Assembly: GCF_028561755.1 (NCBI RefSeq)
Contig: NZ_JAQQTD010000005.1
Coordinates: forward strand, 1 to 64,000
Direction of reading: 5' to 3'
Source of the DNA: Altibacter sp. HG106
Lineage (GTDB): Bacteria; Bacteroidota; Bacteroidia; Flavobacteriales; Flavobacteriaceae
Length of the DNA: 64,000 nt
A program made the translations under genes and the position numbers. Of the stretch, positions 36,703 to 45,106 are shown piece by piece; the stretch's first letter is position 1, and every line of letters begins with the position of its first letter. A model generated the notes under the pieces. It worked only from the letters and a program-made list of their open reading frames with translations. It was not told where the DNA came from and made no database searches.

Positions 36703-36730
36703 GCAACCCTTCGATGTCATACAGACTATT
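36703..36730 (+). promoter_or_regulatory. Possible ECF-sigma promoter for the downstream lipoprotein
   Basis: GCAACC (36703-36708) followed by AGACTATT (36723-36730) resembles the GCAACC/CGTC-type ECF promoters of Bacteroidota, recalled from memory. It lies 25 bases before the ATG. No TAnnTTTG box is seen here. Confidence 0.25.
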
Positions 36731-36755
36731 AGAAAACAATAAAAAATAAAATGCT

Positions 36756-37595
36756 ATGAAAACATTACACTACACCATTTGCATCTTCTTACTTTTTGGC
36801 ATACTTGCCTGCTCAAATGATGAAACTGTGGTACCTGATACCACTTCCGAAGCAAACGACGAAACGAATGATGAAACCGCTCAAGACATAAGGGCATTTT
36901 TTATTGAAAGCGTAACCGGGGGGATTGTCTCCCGTAACTATTCTTACGATGCAAACGGCCGCCTAATGGTGGTTACTACGCATGACCAAGAATATCAATT
37001 TGAATATACTGCTGAAGGACAATTAGACGGCATTCTACTTTTACACACGTTTGAATACGAAAATGGAGATTTAATTTCATATGCAAAATATGATGTGGAA
37101 TTGTATACTGATGCACAATTTATTGCAACTCACAATGTATACAATGGGGCAGATGAACTCATTTCCTTTGAATCGCGATGGGAACTCCTTTTTGAAGGAT
37201 CGCTCTTTAAAGAAATCCATTTAACGACTACTACAGGCAATGACTATGCACATGTTTTTGTTCATGATGCCGAGGGTCGATTATTACAAGTAGATAATAC
37301 AAATAACGATGTTTATGTTGATACTTGGCTTGACGTTGCCGACTGGGATTCGGAACCGGTTCCGCACATGATCAGCACGTTTTATGCTGTTGAAGCACCT
37401 ATATTATTTCCTGATAAATTTATATCGATGTACGGCCTAAAGACCGTTATCGGCAATGATGGTCTGGTCCATGACTTTGAATATGATTTCTCTACCTTGG
37501 AAGAAGGGTACTATACGTCAACGCGCACCCTGCCCTATCGGGTAGATGAGTATGTGGTTCGGTTTGACCGGGAAATGGTGGATACCGATCAGTAA
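36756..37595 (+). CDS. Lipoprotein with YD-repeat-like segments
   Basis: A 279-residue lipoprotein (lipobox ILAC, Cys at about 19) followed by an acidic linker rich in Asp, Glu and Thr. The mature part has YSYDANGRLMVVTT, YEFENGD-like and HDAEGRLLQVD segments that resemble short RHS/YD repeats. No cleavage or toxin domain is seen. It is probably a surface lipoprotein of unknown role. It is alone on the plus strand, ending 17 bases before the convergent DUF6090 stop. Confidence 0.65.
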   Translation: MKTLHYTICIFLLFGILACSNDETVVPDTTSEANDETNDETAQDIRAFFIESVTGGIVSRNYSYDANGRLMVVTTHDQEYQFEYTAEGQLDGILLLHTFEYENGDLISYAKYDVELYTDAQFIATHNVYNGADELISFESRWELLFEGSLFKEIHLTTTTGNDYAHVFVHDAEGRLLQVDNTNNDVYVDTWLDVADWDSEPVPHMISTFYAVEAPILFPDKFISMYGLKTVIGNDGLVHDFEYDFSTLEEGYYTSTRTLPYRVDEYVVRFDREMVDTDQ

Positions 37596-37612
37596 AAGCG
37601 TAGTATCGAAAC

Positions 37613-38383
37613 TTACTCAGTTTCGATCTCTTCTGAAATCGTCACTAATATTTCCTCTAATGCTACTAATAACGGCTCATAGTGGGCCGTTTCCATCGCC
37701 TGAGTGGTGAGTAGGAACATGAGGAGGCTGTTTTCAAAGGCAACGGACTCAAATACCGCCATATTACTTTGATGGATGGGTAAAGGGGTCATCCCCAATT
37801 GCTCGGTAATCCCTGTTTGATCGATCACAGTGCGAAGGCTATAGGCATCACTTCGGAACAGGTTCAATAAGTGTTCTCGTTGCATCCGTAGGTCGTCTTC
37901 TTGTTTGGTAACATCTTCAATGGTGGCGATCCAATTGGTTAACTGAATGCGTAATCGGGGATTCGAAATATCTTTTAAGCTGCCCGAGTTAATGATCTCA
38001 TGCAATAAGGAGTTATTGGGATTAAACGCAATGTCTAAGGCTAAGGTCGTGTATAATAACTCAGATACTTCGCCTTCGGTAGGAAGGCTGTCTGTATGCG
38101 AAACAAACCCCAGTAGCTGCTTGGCACCTTCAAAATTTTGATGATTGACCGTGATGAGTTCTTTCAGTTTCCGCTGGCTGGTGGTAAACTCTTCTTGCAA
38201 TCCCGCTAAATAGGTTTGCTCCTTGGCGGCTAACGCGCGCCGTTCCTGACGGTTGTTAATGGCTAAAGCGATCAAGATCCCGATCACCACCAGGACGATC
38301 TCTCCAATGGCGTATAACAGATATTTGCTCAGATTGTTGTTGGCAACAAGGCCTTTTCGTATCCTGCGGAAGAAGGAGATCAT
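37613..38383 (-). CDS. DUF6090 family protein
   Basis: A 256-residue protein with the DUF6090 hallmark N-terminus: basic RRIRKGLVANNNLSKYLLYA, then the helix GEIVLVVIGILIALAINN. A long, mainly helical extracytoplasmic domain follows. This family is restricted to Bacteroidota and has no known function. Eight bases before its ATG lies an array of 8-bp tandem repeats (38391-38446) that would form an untranslated leader without any G residue. Confidence 0.85.
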   Translation of the reverse strand: MISFFRRIRKGLVANNNLSKYLLYAIGEIVLVVIGILIALAINNRQERRALAAKEQTYLAGLQEEFTTSQRKLKELITVNHQNFEGAKQLLGFVSHTDSLPTEGEVSELLYTTLALDIAFNPNNSLLHEIINSGSLKDISNPRLRIQLTNWIATIEDVTKQEDDLRMQREHLLNLFRSDAYSLRTVIDQTGITEQLGMTPLPIHQSNMAVFESVAFENSLLMFLLTTQAMETAHYEPLLVALEEILVTISEEIETE

Positions 38384-38390
38384 GGTTCGT

Positions 38391-38446
38391 TTGTTAGTTT
38401 GTTAGTTGGTTAGTTGGTTAGTTTGTTAGTTGGTTAGTTGGTTAGT
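38391..38446. repeat. 8-bp tandem repeat, seven copies, upstream of DUF6090
   Basis: Seven copies of T(T/G)GTTAGT occupy 38391-38446. The TT/TG variants follow a 24-bp higher-order pattern (TT, TG, TG), with two identical 24-bp copies at 38399-38422 and 38423-38446. On the transcribed minus strand the array reads as A/C/T only. Confidence 0.9.
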
Positions 38447-38530
38447 TTGGGATGAAGGTAGGAAAATTTGAGAATAGCTACGGAAATCAATCAGAACCTC
38501 CTATGATTTTTTTCGTACTGCCGTTGGGGT

Positions 38531-39115
38531 TTAGATCAGAATGCCATTGAGCAGATAAAAACAAAACACCGTAACAAGCGTGAGATACCCATACACGCCC
38601 ATGATGTTATATTCCCAAAAGGCGCCTCCACAGACATATTGTAAGACACGTACCACCTGATACCATTTTAAATGGGTATACGCCCGCACGGCGCTTACAT
38701 AATATACAGGTAGCATGACCATGGCGATGAGGATGATGGGGACAAAGAGTAAGCCGAATAACGTAAATCCAACCACAAGCGTCGTCTGTAGTTTACTCCA
38801 AACCGTTTTGAAATGAGCTTGCTCCCCTTCTACTCGCAAGGCGCTTTTCGCTTTTATATATACGCTGGTGGCGGCAATGGAGATGACTTGCGCATCGGTG
38901 ACCCAGCTGGGGATCTCGAAGGAAGGAAACAGCCAATGAATAGGCGTATACAACACCTCAAAAATAGGAAACACCAACGTCCGGTAGTATTGTAACAGAT
39001 CGGCAAGGCTTACCGCTAACGGAATCTCAAAACCGCGCTGTGCCAGGCTAAACAAAGAGGAAGCCGACACCAATACGCCCAGAACACCCCAAATCCTATT
39101 AAATATTGTTTTCAT
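38531..39115 (-). CDS. Membrane protein, unknown function
   Basis: A 194-residue protein with about four to five predicted membrane helices (first near residues 7-25, last near 172-192). Between helices 2 and 3 is a soluble loop of about 20 residues (YIKAKSALRVEGEQAHFKT). I recognise no family. It is a minus-strand gene between DUF6090 and the AT-rich island, with codon use like the core genes, so the island begins after its start. Confidence 0.55.
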   Translation of the reverse strand: MKTIFNRIWGVLGVLVSASSLFSLAQRGFEIPLAVSLADLLQYYRTLVFPIFEVLYTPIHWLFPSFEIPSWVTDAQVISIAATSVYIKAKSALRVEGEQAHFKTVWSKLQTTLVVGFTLFGLLFVPIILIAMVMLPVYYVSAVRAYTHLKWYQVVRVLQYVCGGAFWEYNIMGVYGYLTLVTVFCFYLLNGILI

Positions 39116-39244
39116 TAGTTATCGTAAACCACTGTAAGTGAATGGGTAAAGGTAGGGGTTTTGGGGGAGATGTTTATACTGAGAAATTTAGAGCAGGATC
39201 AGATCAAGCAATTACTTATAGCCATTGTTATGTGATGGCTTTTA

Positions 39245-40528
39245 TTATTTGTTTTTAAGGTCATTAGAAATTTCATCAAATTTTGCTTTCATAGTAGGAT
39301 TTCCGTAAGTCAATTTTTTTATGGTTAAATCATCAGCTTTTTTATTCGCTAAACGAAGATTATTTTCGGAAGATAACAAAGCTTCTTTCGTCTTTTGAAG
39401 ATGTTTGATTGTTTTATCAATTTCATCAATGGCTGTCATAAATTTTCGACTTGCCAAATCATAATTATAAGCAAAACCTTTTCTAAAAGCATCAATCTTT
39501 TCCTCAAAGTTAGTAATGTCAATATTTTGATTTCTTATCAAATTGAGTTCTTGTTTGTACTTTAAAGAATTCATAGAAGCATTGCGAAGTAATGTAATTA
39601 TTGGAATAAAAAACTGAGGACGAACAACATACATTTTTTCGTATTTATGAGAAACATCAACAATACCAGAATTGTAAAATTCATTATCTTTTTCTAATAG
39701 TGAAACCAAAACTGCATATTCACAATTTTTATCTTTTCGGTCTTTATCAAGTTTTGCAAAAAAGTCTTCATTCTTCTTTTTTGTAGCGGTTTCATCATTT
39801 TCATTTTTCATTTCAAACATAATCGAAATGATTTCATTTCCAGATTCGTCAGTTTCTCGATAAATGTAATCCCCTTTACTTCCTCCTTTTGAATCATTAT
39901 CCTTTTCAAAATAAGCATTTTGAAACGCAGTAGCTCTAAGTTTGTTAAACTCAATCTCGCAATGTTGCTCTAGACTTTCGCCTAACATTTTAGTTGAGAG
40001 TTTAAGTTTCATATCTTTCACTCGTGCAATTTCATCTTCCTTGAATTTAATTATTGCATCTTTATTTTGAAGTTCGGTCGAGTATTTTTGCTCCAAAGAA
40101 TTTTTTATATTCTGTTTTTCTAATTCTTTTGTTTTTAAGTCATTTTCTAAAGAATCTCTTTGTTTTTCAATTTCTTTGATAGCTTCAGAAATGGCTAACT
40201 TTTGTACTGTTTCAGCGTTTTGAATTTTAGATTTTAATTCTGCTAATTGATTATCTTTCTCAGCAAGTTTCTCCATTAACTCACTTTTGCTGTTAGCTTT
40301 GAGTTCCGATATCTCTTTATCTTTTTTGGCTAGTTCTTCTTGAAGTAAATTTTTGGTATTAGCTTTTGCTAGTTCAACTGCATTTTCTTTCTCTTTTTCT
40401 GCAAGAGCAAGGCGATTATTTAATTCTTCTTCAAATTGATGGTCTCGAACTTGTTTCACGATGTCGGCGAATCCAGCTTCATCTACTTTAAATGCCTTTT
40501 TACAATTAGGACAAATTATTTCGTTCAT
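39245..40528 (-). CDS. DUF2130 domain-containing protein
   Basis: A 427-residue protein. It begins with a CPNCKKAF zinc-ribbon-like CxxC, has a long Lys/Glu-rich coiled coil (about 28-175), and then the DUF2130 core with [25 protein letters not shown], which contains a charged pattern similar to a PD-(D/E)xK nuclease fold. The function is unproven; it may bind or cut nucleic acid. It is the first gene met in the AT-rich island and is very different in base composition from the genes on its left. A hairpin AGCCAT/ATGGCT (39220-39240) lies just beyond its stop. Confidence 0.8.
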   Translation of the reverse strand: MNEIICPNCKKAFKVDEAGFADIVKQVRDHQFEEELNNRLALAEKEKENAVELAKANTKNLLQEELAKKDKEISELKANSKSELMEKLAEKDNQLAELKSKIQNAETVQKLAISEAIKEIEKQRDSLENDLKTKELEKQNIKNSLEQKYSTELQNKDAIIKFKEDEIARVKDMKLKLSTKMLGESLEQHCEIEFNKLRATAFQNAYFEKDNDSKGGSKGDYIYRETDESGNEIISIMFEMKNENDETATKKKNEDFFAKLDKDRKDKNCEYAVLVSLLEKDNEFYNSGIVDVSHKYEKMYVVRPQFFIPIITLLRNASMNSLKYKQELNLIRNQNIDITNFEEKIDAFRKGFAYNYDLASRKFMTAIDEIDKTIKHLQKTKEALLSSENNLRLANKKADDLTIKKLTYGNPTMKAKFDEISNDLKNK

Positions 40529-40603
40529 ATTCTATATTTTCTAAAATGTTCGGTTGTTCGTCAAAATGCACCACAACGGTAACTTATAAGAATAGTAGCG
40601 GAT

Positions 40604-40829
40604 TTTTACGCACTAACTTTTCGGTTTGTTACTATCGTTTGATTTATATATTTCACTTTCGTTTTAGCGATTAAACCGCTATTATTATTATACAATGTTG
40701 TACACTGGCTTTTTTTCATTCAGCTTGGTCTTCAGAGTTGGCGAAAGACATACTCATTTGCAATTTTGAGTTGAGCATTGGCTTGTACGAATTGCGAATG
40801 TGTATGGCTTTGTGCGTTGGGTTTTCAGA
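40604..40829. repeat. Left flank of the SIR2-HerA-KTSC module with shared motifs
   Basis: The gap between DUF2130 and KTSC (40529-40824) holds three short sequences also found on the far side of the operon. TTTTACGCACTAACTTTTCG (40604-40623) matches 44361-44380 at 17 of 20 bases. GTTGTACAC (40697-40705) is the inverse of 44230-44238. A segment at 40809-40829 starting TTTGTGCGTTGG matches 44204-44225 with one gap and one mismatch. No gene is seen in the gap. Confidence 0.6.
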
Positions 40830-41037
40830 TTGGTGAATAAGTAAATCCAGCACTTTTTATATACATATTCAAATACTGACCTTTTGAACCTGCCGATAAC
40901 AATCCTTCGTACAGTTCAGCTGGCACTCCATAATATTCATAACTTCTTCCTTTGAGAAAGTCAATTCGTAAAGTTGCTGTTTCATAATCATAACCTATCG
41001 CAGACAGGTTTGACGAATCTACTGGTATCATTTCCAT
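40825..41037 (-). CDS. KTSC domain protein, third gene of the SIR2-HerA operon
   Basis: A 70-residue protein made of a single KTSC domain, a short fold also found at the C-terminus of some lysyl-tRNA synthetases and suspected of binding RNA. The conserved YxY motif is visible in GRSYEYYGVP (residues 30-39), with the expected DSSNLSAIGYDYETATLRIDF start and FLKG turn. Its ATG lies three bases after the herA stop, so it is expressed with SIR2 and HerA. An accessory role in the defence system, such as sensing, inhibition or nucleic-acid binding, is an inference from this arrangement. Confidence 0.8.
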   Translation of the reverse strand: MEMIPVDSSNLSAIGYDYETATLRIDFLKGRSYEYYGVPAELYEGLLSAGSKGQYLNMYIKSAGFTYSPI

Positions 41038-41040
41038 ATC

Positions 41041-42828
41041 TTAATCTTTAGTTTTTTGTTTTCTCCAATTACTTACCGCTCTTGCAAAATCAGGATTTTC
41101 GATTTGTTCTTTCTTCCATTCTAATGATGGGACAGCATCGTTACTATCGGGTCTTGGCTTCATTAATGGTATGAGAACTCGACTTGGGATTTTTATAGCT
41201 TCTCCAATTACTATTGCTTCTCCAGTTCGCAGAGATGGGAGTGAATCAGCAAGTCCACTTGAATTGTCAGGTATGGATGAGCGAATAATTGATTGGTCAT
41301 CAGAACTTGATAATCTTAAAGTAATAAAAGTTCCACATTGGGATAGAATTGAAGAATCTAAATCGGATGGACGTTGACTGATAATTAATGCTCCAATTCC
41401 ATATTTTCTTCCTTCTTTGCAAATCCTTCTAACTGCTGAAGTTGAATACCCTTGAACAAATTGATTACTGCCTCCTTTTGGTAAATAGGAATGAGCTTCT
41501 TCATAAACCATTAAAATAGGTCTTTGTCTTCCAATACCATCTAAAAACCTTCCCCAAAACATAGTTTCGTAAGAAAGCCTTGAAATTAACCCTACAGCTA
41601 AATCCATAACATCAAATGGTATTCCGCCTAAATCAAGTATTGTAATTGGTTTATCGTGATTAATCCACTCACTTAAAAGGTCGTCTAAATCTTTTTTAAT
41701 ACCATCATATTCAGATGTATCGAAAATAAAGTCAATCCTATTATCTAAAAGTTTACCTCGTAATTTGTTTAAGTAAGAGGATAATATTTTGTTTTGGGTA
41801 TAAATAAATGGCGAACTTCCTCCACTTCCTGGTGGTAGAAATTTCGGTAATTCTAATGTGTCTTTATTACCTTTTAATTCATTACCTTCTTCGTCTGTTT
41901 GATAAGCAATGGTTGAAAAATCTCCTTTTGTGTTTACTGTGGCAAAAGTCTCAATATATAATTCATACCAAATTTTTTTGATATCAAATGGGATTGGCGA
42001 ATTAACAGTTATCTGATTCTCTGGAATTGCACCAGATTTAAGTTTAGATGATAAGTCTATTTTTTGCTTGAGAATTTCTTGTTGAAATCTTAAATCTTGT
42101 GGCATATCTGTTGCCTGCTTTTTATCAAATAAGATTAAAGCCAATTCATTATATGACAAACACCAATATGGTATTTTTAATGGATTGTCTCCGTCAATCG
42201 AATAAACTTTACTGTAATCTTTTAAAGCTGTATGATACTCTGAATGTGGGTCAATTAATATGATTTTAGCCTTTGGATAATTACCAGAATTAATTGCTTT
42301 AAGAAGGGAAGTAACAGTATTTGATTTACCAGAACCTGTTGAACCGACAATTGCACTATGTCGAGTTACAAGCTTATCGACATCTAACAATGCAGGAATC
42401 GATTCTGAACTGGCAATGTTTCCAATTTTTATATAATTTACATCTGATACTTTTCCATATATTTTAGTTAAATCCTTTTCGGATACTAAATGTGCTTCGT
42501 CGCCGATTGTAGGATATTGGCTAATGCCACGTTGAAAATTTCCTTTGGTTGTTCCTTCACCAACTAAATGAACAGTCATCCATCGATTTCCATAAGGTTG
42601 TTGGTCAATTAAATTTTCGGGAACAGAACTTGCACCAACTTGAGATATAACGCCATACAATAAAGTAAAACCTATTGGAATTTTTATAAATGTTCCGATT
42701 TGACCAATTCTATAACCTTGACCATCAATATAAGTTAACCCAGATAGAGATTCATTTGATAATAAAACTCTGACGCTTGAGCCTTTAACATCTTCAATTG
42801 TTCCTAAAAAAGTAGCTTGGTTTCTCAT
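41041..42828 (-). CDS. HerA-like ATPase of SIR2-HerA defence system
   Basis: A 595-residue HerA/FtsK-type translocase. The N-terminal about 130 residues form a HAS-barrel-like domain. Walker A is GSTGSGKS (162-169), a DPHSEY motif follows at 193-198, Walker B is PILMVYEEAH (437-446), and GRKYGIGALIISQRPSDLD (473-491) is the conserved HerA segment. In characterised SIR2-HerA systems a HerA hexamer assembles with SIR2 and controls its NADase activity during phage infection. The ATG shares one base with the SIR2 stop (TAATG), so the two are translationally coupled. Base composition is AT-rich, unlike the core genome. Confidence 0.93.
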   Translation of the reverse strand: MRNQATFLGTIEDVKGSSVRVLLSNESLSGLTYIDGQGYRIGQIGTFIKIPIGFTLLYGVISQVGASSVPENLIDQQPYGNRWMTVHLVGEGTTKGNFQRGISQYPTIGDEAHLVSEKDLTKIYGKVSDVNYIKIGNIASSESIPALLDVDKLVTRHSAIVGSTGSGKSNTVTSLLKAINSGNYPKAKIILIDPHSEYHTALKDYSKVYSIDGDNPLKIPYWCLSYNELALILFDKKQATDMPQDLRFQQEILKQKIDLSSKLKSGAIPENQITVNSPIPFDIKKIWYELYIETFATVNTKGDFSTIAYQTDEEGNELKGNKDTLELPKFLPPGSGGSSPFIYTQNKILSSYLNKLRGKLLDNRIDFIFDTSEYDGIKKDLDDLLSEWINHDKPITILDLGGIPFDVMDLAVGLISRLSYETMFWGRFLDGIGRQRPILMVYEEAHSYLPKGGSNQFVQGYSTSAVRRICKEGRKYGIGALIISQRPSDLDSSILSQCGTFITLRLSSSDDQSIIRSSIPDNSSGLADSLPSLRTGEAIVIGEAIKIPSRVLIPLMKPRPDSNDAVPSLEWKKEQIENPDFARAVSNWRKQKTKD

Positions 42829-44033
42829 TATTTTTCTTCAATTTCGATACCGACTAATTCCTGTAGAAAATCTCCTAATCTGGCAAAGTCTCCTAATTTA
42901 AGTTCCCAAGAAATTAATTTGTTTTGTTCATCTTCTGGGTCGTTGGTCTCAATTCTCCTAACTACTTCTGCTATATTATCTTCTTTTTCAAAAGTATCGC
43001 TTGGTTCCCATTTTCCCTTTTTGGTTCCGATAATTGCCTCATCAAATGCCCAAAGACTAATATTAGGTCTTCGTTTCGCTATTTCCTCTGCTCTTGGGTA
43101 GTCTGAAAGTTTGCCAAACAACAATGCGATAACAATGGAAGTTGGATTTGCCTTTAAGGCGTTTAGTATAGCATCATTGATATGTTCGTCATTGAATGAA
43201 TATCCAGATGTTATAAGGATTGCAGGCTCTGACTTAATTGAATTTGTTAAGTGGTCTATCAAAGCTAAATATGGCATTTTTCTACTTTGGTCATATTTAA
43301 GATGAGATGGAAATATCAAATGTGACTCTTGGTCTTGTATATTACTTCCTGTACTCCTATGAACAGCATTTTTGGATTGATACCAATTCAATGAGCCGTG
43401 AATTTTCCATAATCTAGTCCAGTGTTGAGGAATAGAATTGCTTTCTATAGCACGAAGGTCAAAAAACGAATTTCGAGCACCAACAAAACCATCAAAATAT
43501 GGAACATAAGTTTCTTCTAAAGCTTGTTCTATTAAAAGGTCATAATTTGTAGTAAAAATTTCTATTGGTTTATCTCTATCTATTGATGCTATCCAAGATG
43601 CAAACTTGTGATAAGGTGTAATATCTTTTGGTAGTTCAACATTTATCAATTTAGCAATGTATGAGCAAATTTCTTTCTCTATTTCAATTAACTCTTTGTT
43701 TGTAAATCCTCTTGCTTCTCCACCAACAGACACATCTTTTAAAGAACGAGCAAAACTTAAAACCGCTTCAATATTCTCGTGGTCTTTAGAATCTTTTTTA
43801 ATTTCTTCAAGGAAATCGTTAAATCTTAATTTCTCTTTTCCTTCTTTAATTAATTCAGCATTTACTTTTTGGCTTAATTCCTTAATTGCAGGAATTAAGG
43901 GCCATTCGTCTTCTGGCATACTTACTCCCAAAGGGCAGCCAGCAGAAATAAAAAATGACAATGGTTTTTTATCATTCGATAAGGATTGACTTAAAAATTT
44001 TATTTGTTTGATTGGGTCGTGAGTATTTGACAT
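42828..44033 (-). CDS. SIR2 family NADase-like protein of SIR2-HerA system
   Basis: A 401-residue SIR2-fold protein, the first gene of the operon. Residues needed for NAD binding and cleavage are present: FFISAGCPLG (28-36), TTNYD (161-165), the catalytic His in KIHGS (210-214), and TSGYSFNDEH (275-284) at the end of the Rossmann core. The last 90 residues are an extra helical tail. The length and absence of a second enzyme domain fit the SIR2 partner of HerA in anti-phage systems, where NAD+ depletion aborts infection. The start at 44033 precedes the conserved region by a suitable distance. No clear promoter box was found. Confidence 0.92.
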   Translation of the reverse strand: MSNTHDPIKQIKFLSQSLSNDKKPLSFFISAGCPLGVSMPEDEWPLIPAIKELSQKVNAELIKEGKEKLRFNDFLEEIKKDSKDHENIEAVLSFARSLKDVSVGGEARGFTNKELIEIEKEICSYIAKLINVELPKDITPYHKFASWIASIDRDKPIEIFTTNYDLLIEQALEETYVPYFDGFVGARNSFFDLRAIESNSIPQHWTRLWKIHGSLNWYQSKNAVHRSTGSNIQDQESHLIFPSHLKYDQSRKMPYLALIDHLTNSIKSEPAILITSGYSFNDEHINDAILNALKANPTSIVIALLFGKLSDYPRAEEIAKRRPNISLWAFDEAIIGTKKGKWEPSDTFEKEDNIAEVVRRIETNDPEDEQNKLISWELKLGDFARLGDFLQELVGIEIEEK

Positions 44034-44423
44034 TTTCTATAAAATTCGATTTTGATTTTTTATGTAATTCAATTTAGCTAAATTAATTCATAATCAGTTT
44101 ATTAAAGTGCGGATATCCTCATTCTCATTCGAGTGTTGGAATAAAACAGTTCTTTTGGTTTTTTCAGCGTTGGGTTTTGCGGTTGGAAAAACCAAATGTG
44201 ATGTTTGTGCGGTTGGCTTTTCAGAGCTTGTGTACAACGTTTAATATCATTTCCCAAATTCCTTTTATCCAGCAAACACCACCAGATAACAGAACCTACT
44301 TTTTTATAATTATTTCGGGGAGATTTCCTACAAGATAGAAGAAATTGCAACTACTAACGCTTTTACCTACTTACTTTTCGATAAGCGGTGTAAAAACTTC
44401 GGCAAACTCGCATGTTGCGAATT
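44034..44423. repeat. Gene-free right flank of the island with shared motifs
   Basis: This 390-base gap holds no credible gene. It contains TTTGTGCGGTTGG... (44204-44225), GTGTACAAC (44230-44238) and TTTTACCTACTTACTTTTCG (44361-44380), all similar to the left flank at 40604-40829. It also holds a 10-bp inverted repeat, TTTGGTTTTT (44154-44163) and AAAAACCAAA (44187-44196). GCGTTGGGTTTT occurs at 44167 and at 40814. The island composition ends near 44400. Confidence 0.55.
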
Positions 44424-45104
44424 TTATACGTTCTGAAAATAATGATACACCTGATACACAAACAGTCCCAGCCCGGCAAGAATTAAATACCAGTTAGCGG
44501 CTTTGTAGAACGCATCGTAGTGTTTCTTGCCACGCCAGCGCGTGATTACAAAAATTATAGGGATCAAAGCAGCGATCTGCCCCAACTCTACCCCTACATT
44601 AAAACTGAGGATTTTCAATAGAAACTGCTCGGCGCCCATATCAAAGGTTTGTAACCGAGTGGAAAGTCCCAGTCCATGTATGAGTCCGAATACAAACACC
44701 ATCAACAACAAATTAGGGGCTTTGGTGTGTATTAGCTTCGGGAAGCCATTTAGGTTTTCAAACCCTTTGTACAGCACACTCAGTGCAATGATAGCATCGA
44801 TAATGTGTTCGTTGACTTGTATTTCAAGATAGGTCGCGCCTACCAAGGTAATACAGTGCCCGATGGTAAACACGGTGATAAATTTGAGGATATCCCGAAA
44901 TCCTTTCAGAAAAAAGATCACTCCGGCTAAAAACAACAAATGATCATAGCCGGTTACCATATGCTTGGCCCCAACCCAAATGTACGCTAGCAGTCCGCCA
45001 TTGTTTAAAATCTCCTGATCGCCCGAACTTACCCCATGCGCCCAGGCGGTGAGCGGCAATAGTAACAAGAAGAACAGCAGGAATTTTGGCGCCTTTTGCG
45101 TCAT
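44424..45104 (-). CDS. HupE/UreJ family metal permease
   Basis: A 226-residue membrane protein with a cleavable signal (ending TAWAHG) and about six helices. HupE/UreJ markers are HMVTGYDHLLFLAGVIFFL, FTIGHCITL with its His, and FGLIHGLGLSTRL. Family members import nickel or cobalt. The gene lies two bases downstream of the DUF4198 gene and is probably translated with it. No urease or NiFe hydrogenase is in the window, so the metal user is unknown. Confidence 0.85.
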   Translation of the reverse strand: MTQKAPKFLLFFLLLLPLTAWAHGVSSGDQEILNNGGLLAYIWVGAKHMVTGYDHLLFLAGVIFFLKGFRDILKFITVFTIGHCITLVGATYLEIQVNEHIIDAIIALSVLYKGFENLNGFPKLIHTKAPNLLLMVFVFGLIHGLGLSTRLQTFDMGAEQFLLKILSFNVGVELGQIAALIPIIFVITRWRGKKHYDAFYKAANWYLILAGLGLFVYQVYHYFQNV

Positions 45105-45106
45105 GC

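Noticed and set aside
39220-39240. Hairpin AGCCAT/ATGGCT as terminator of the DUF2130 gene
   Set aside because: The following T-rich stretch is on the plus strand, the wrong side for the minus-strand gene, so it was not called as its terminator.
44102-44350. 82-codon minus-strand ORF beside the SIR2 gene
   Set aside because: It spans the repeat-like flanking sequence and inverted repeat; the predicted product has no family features.
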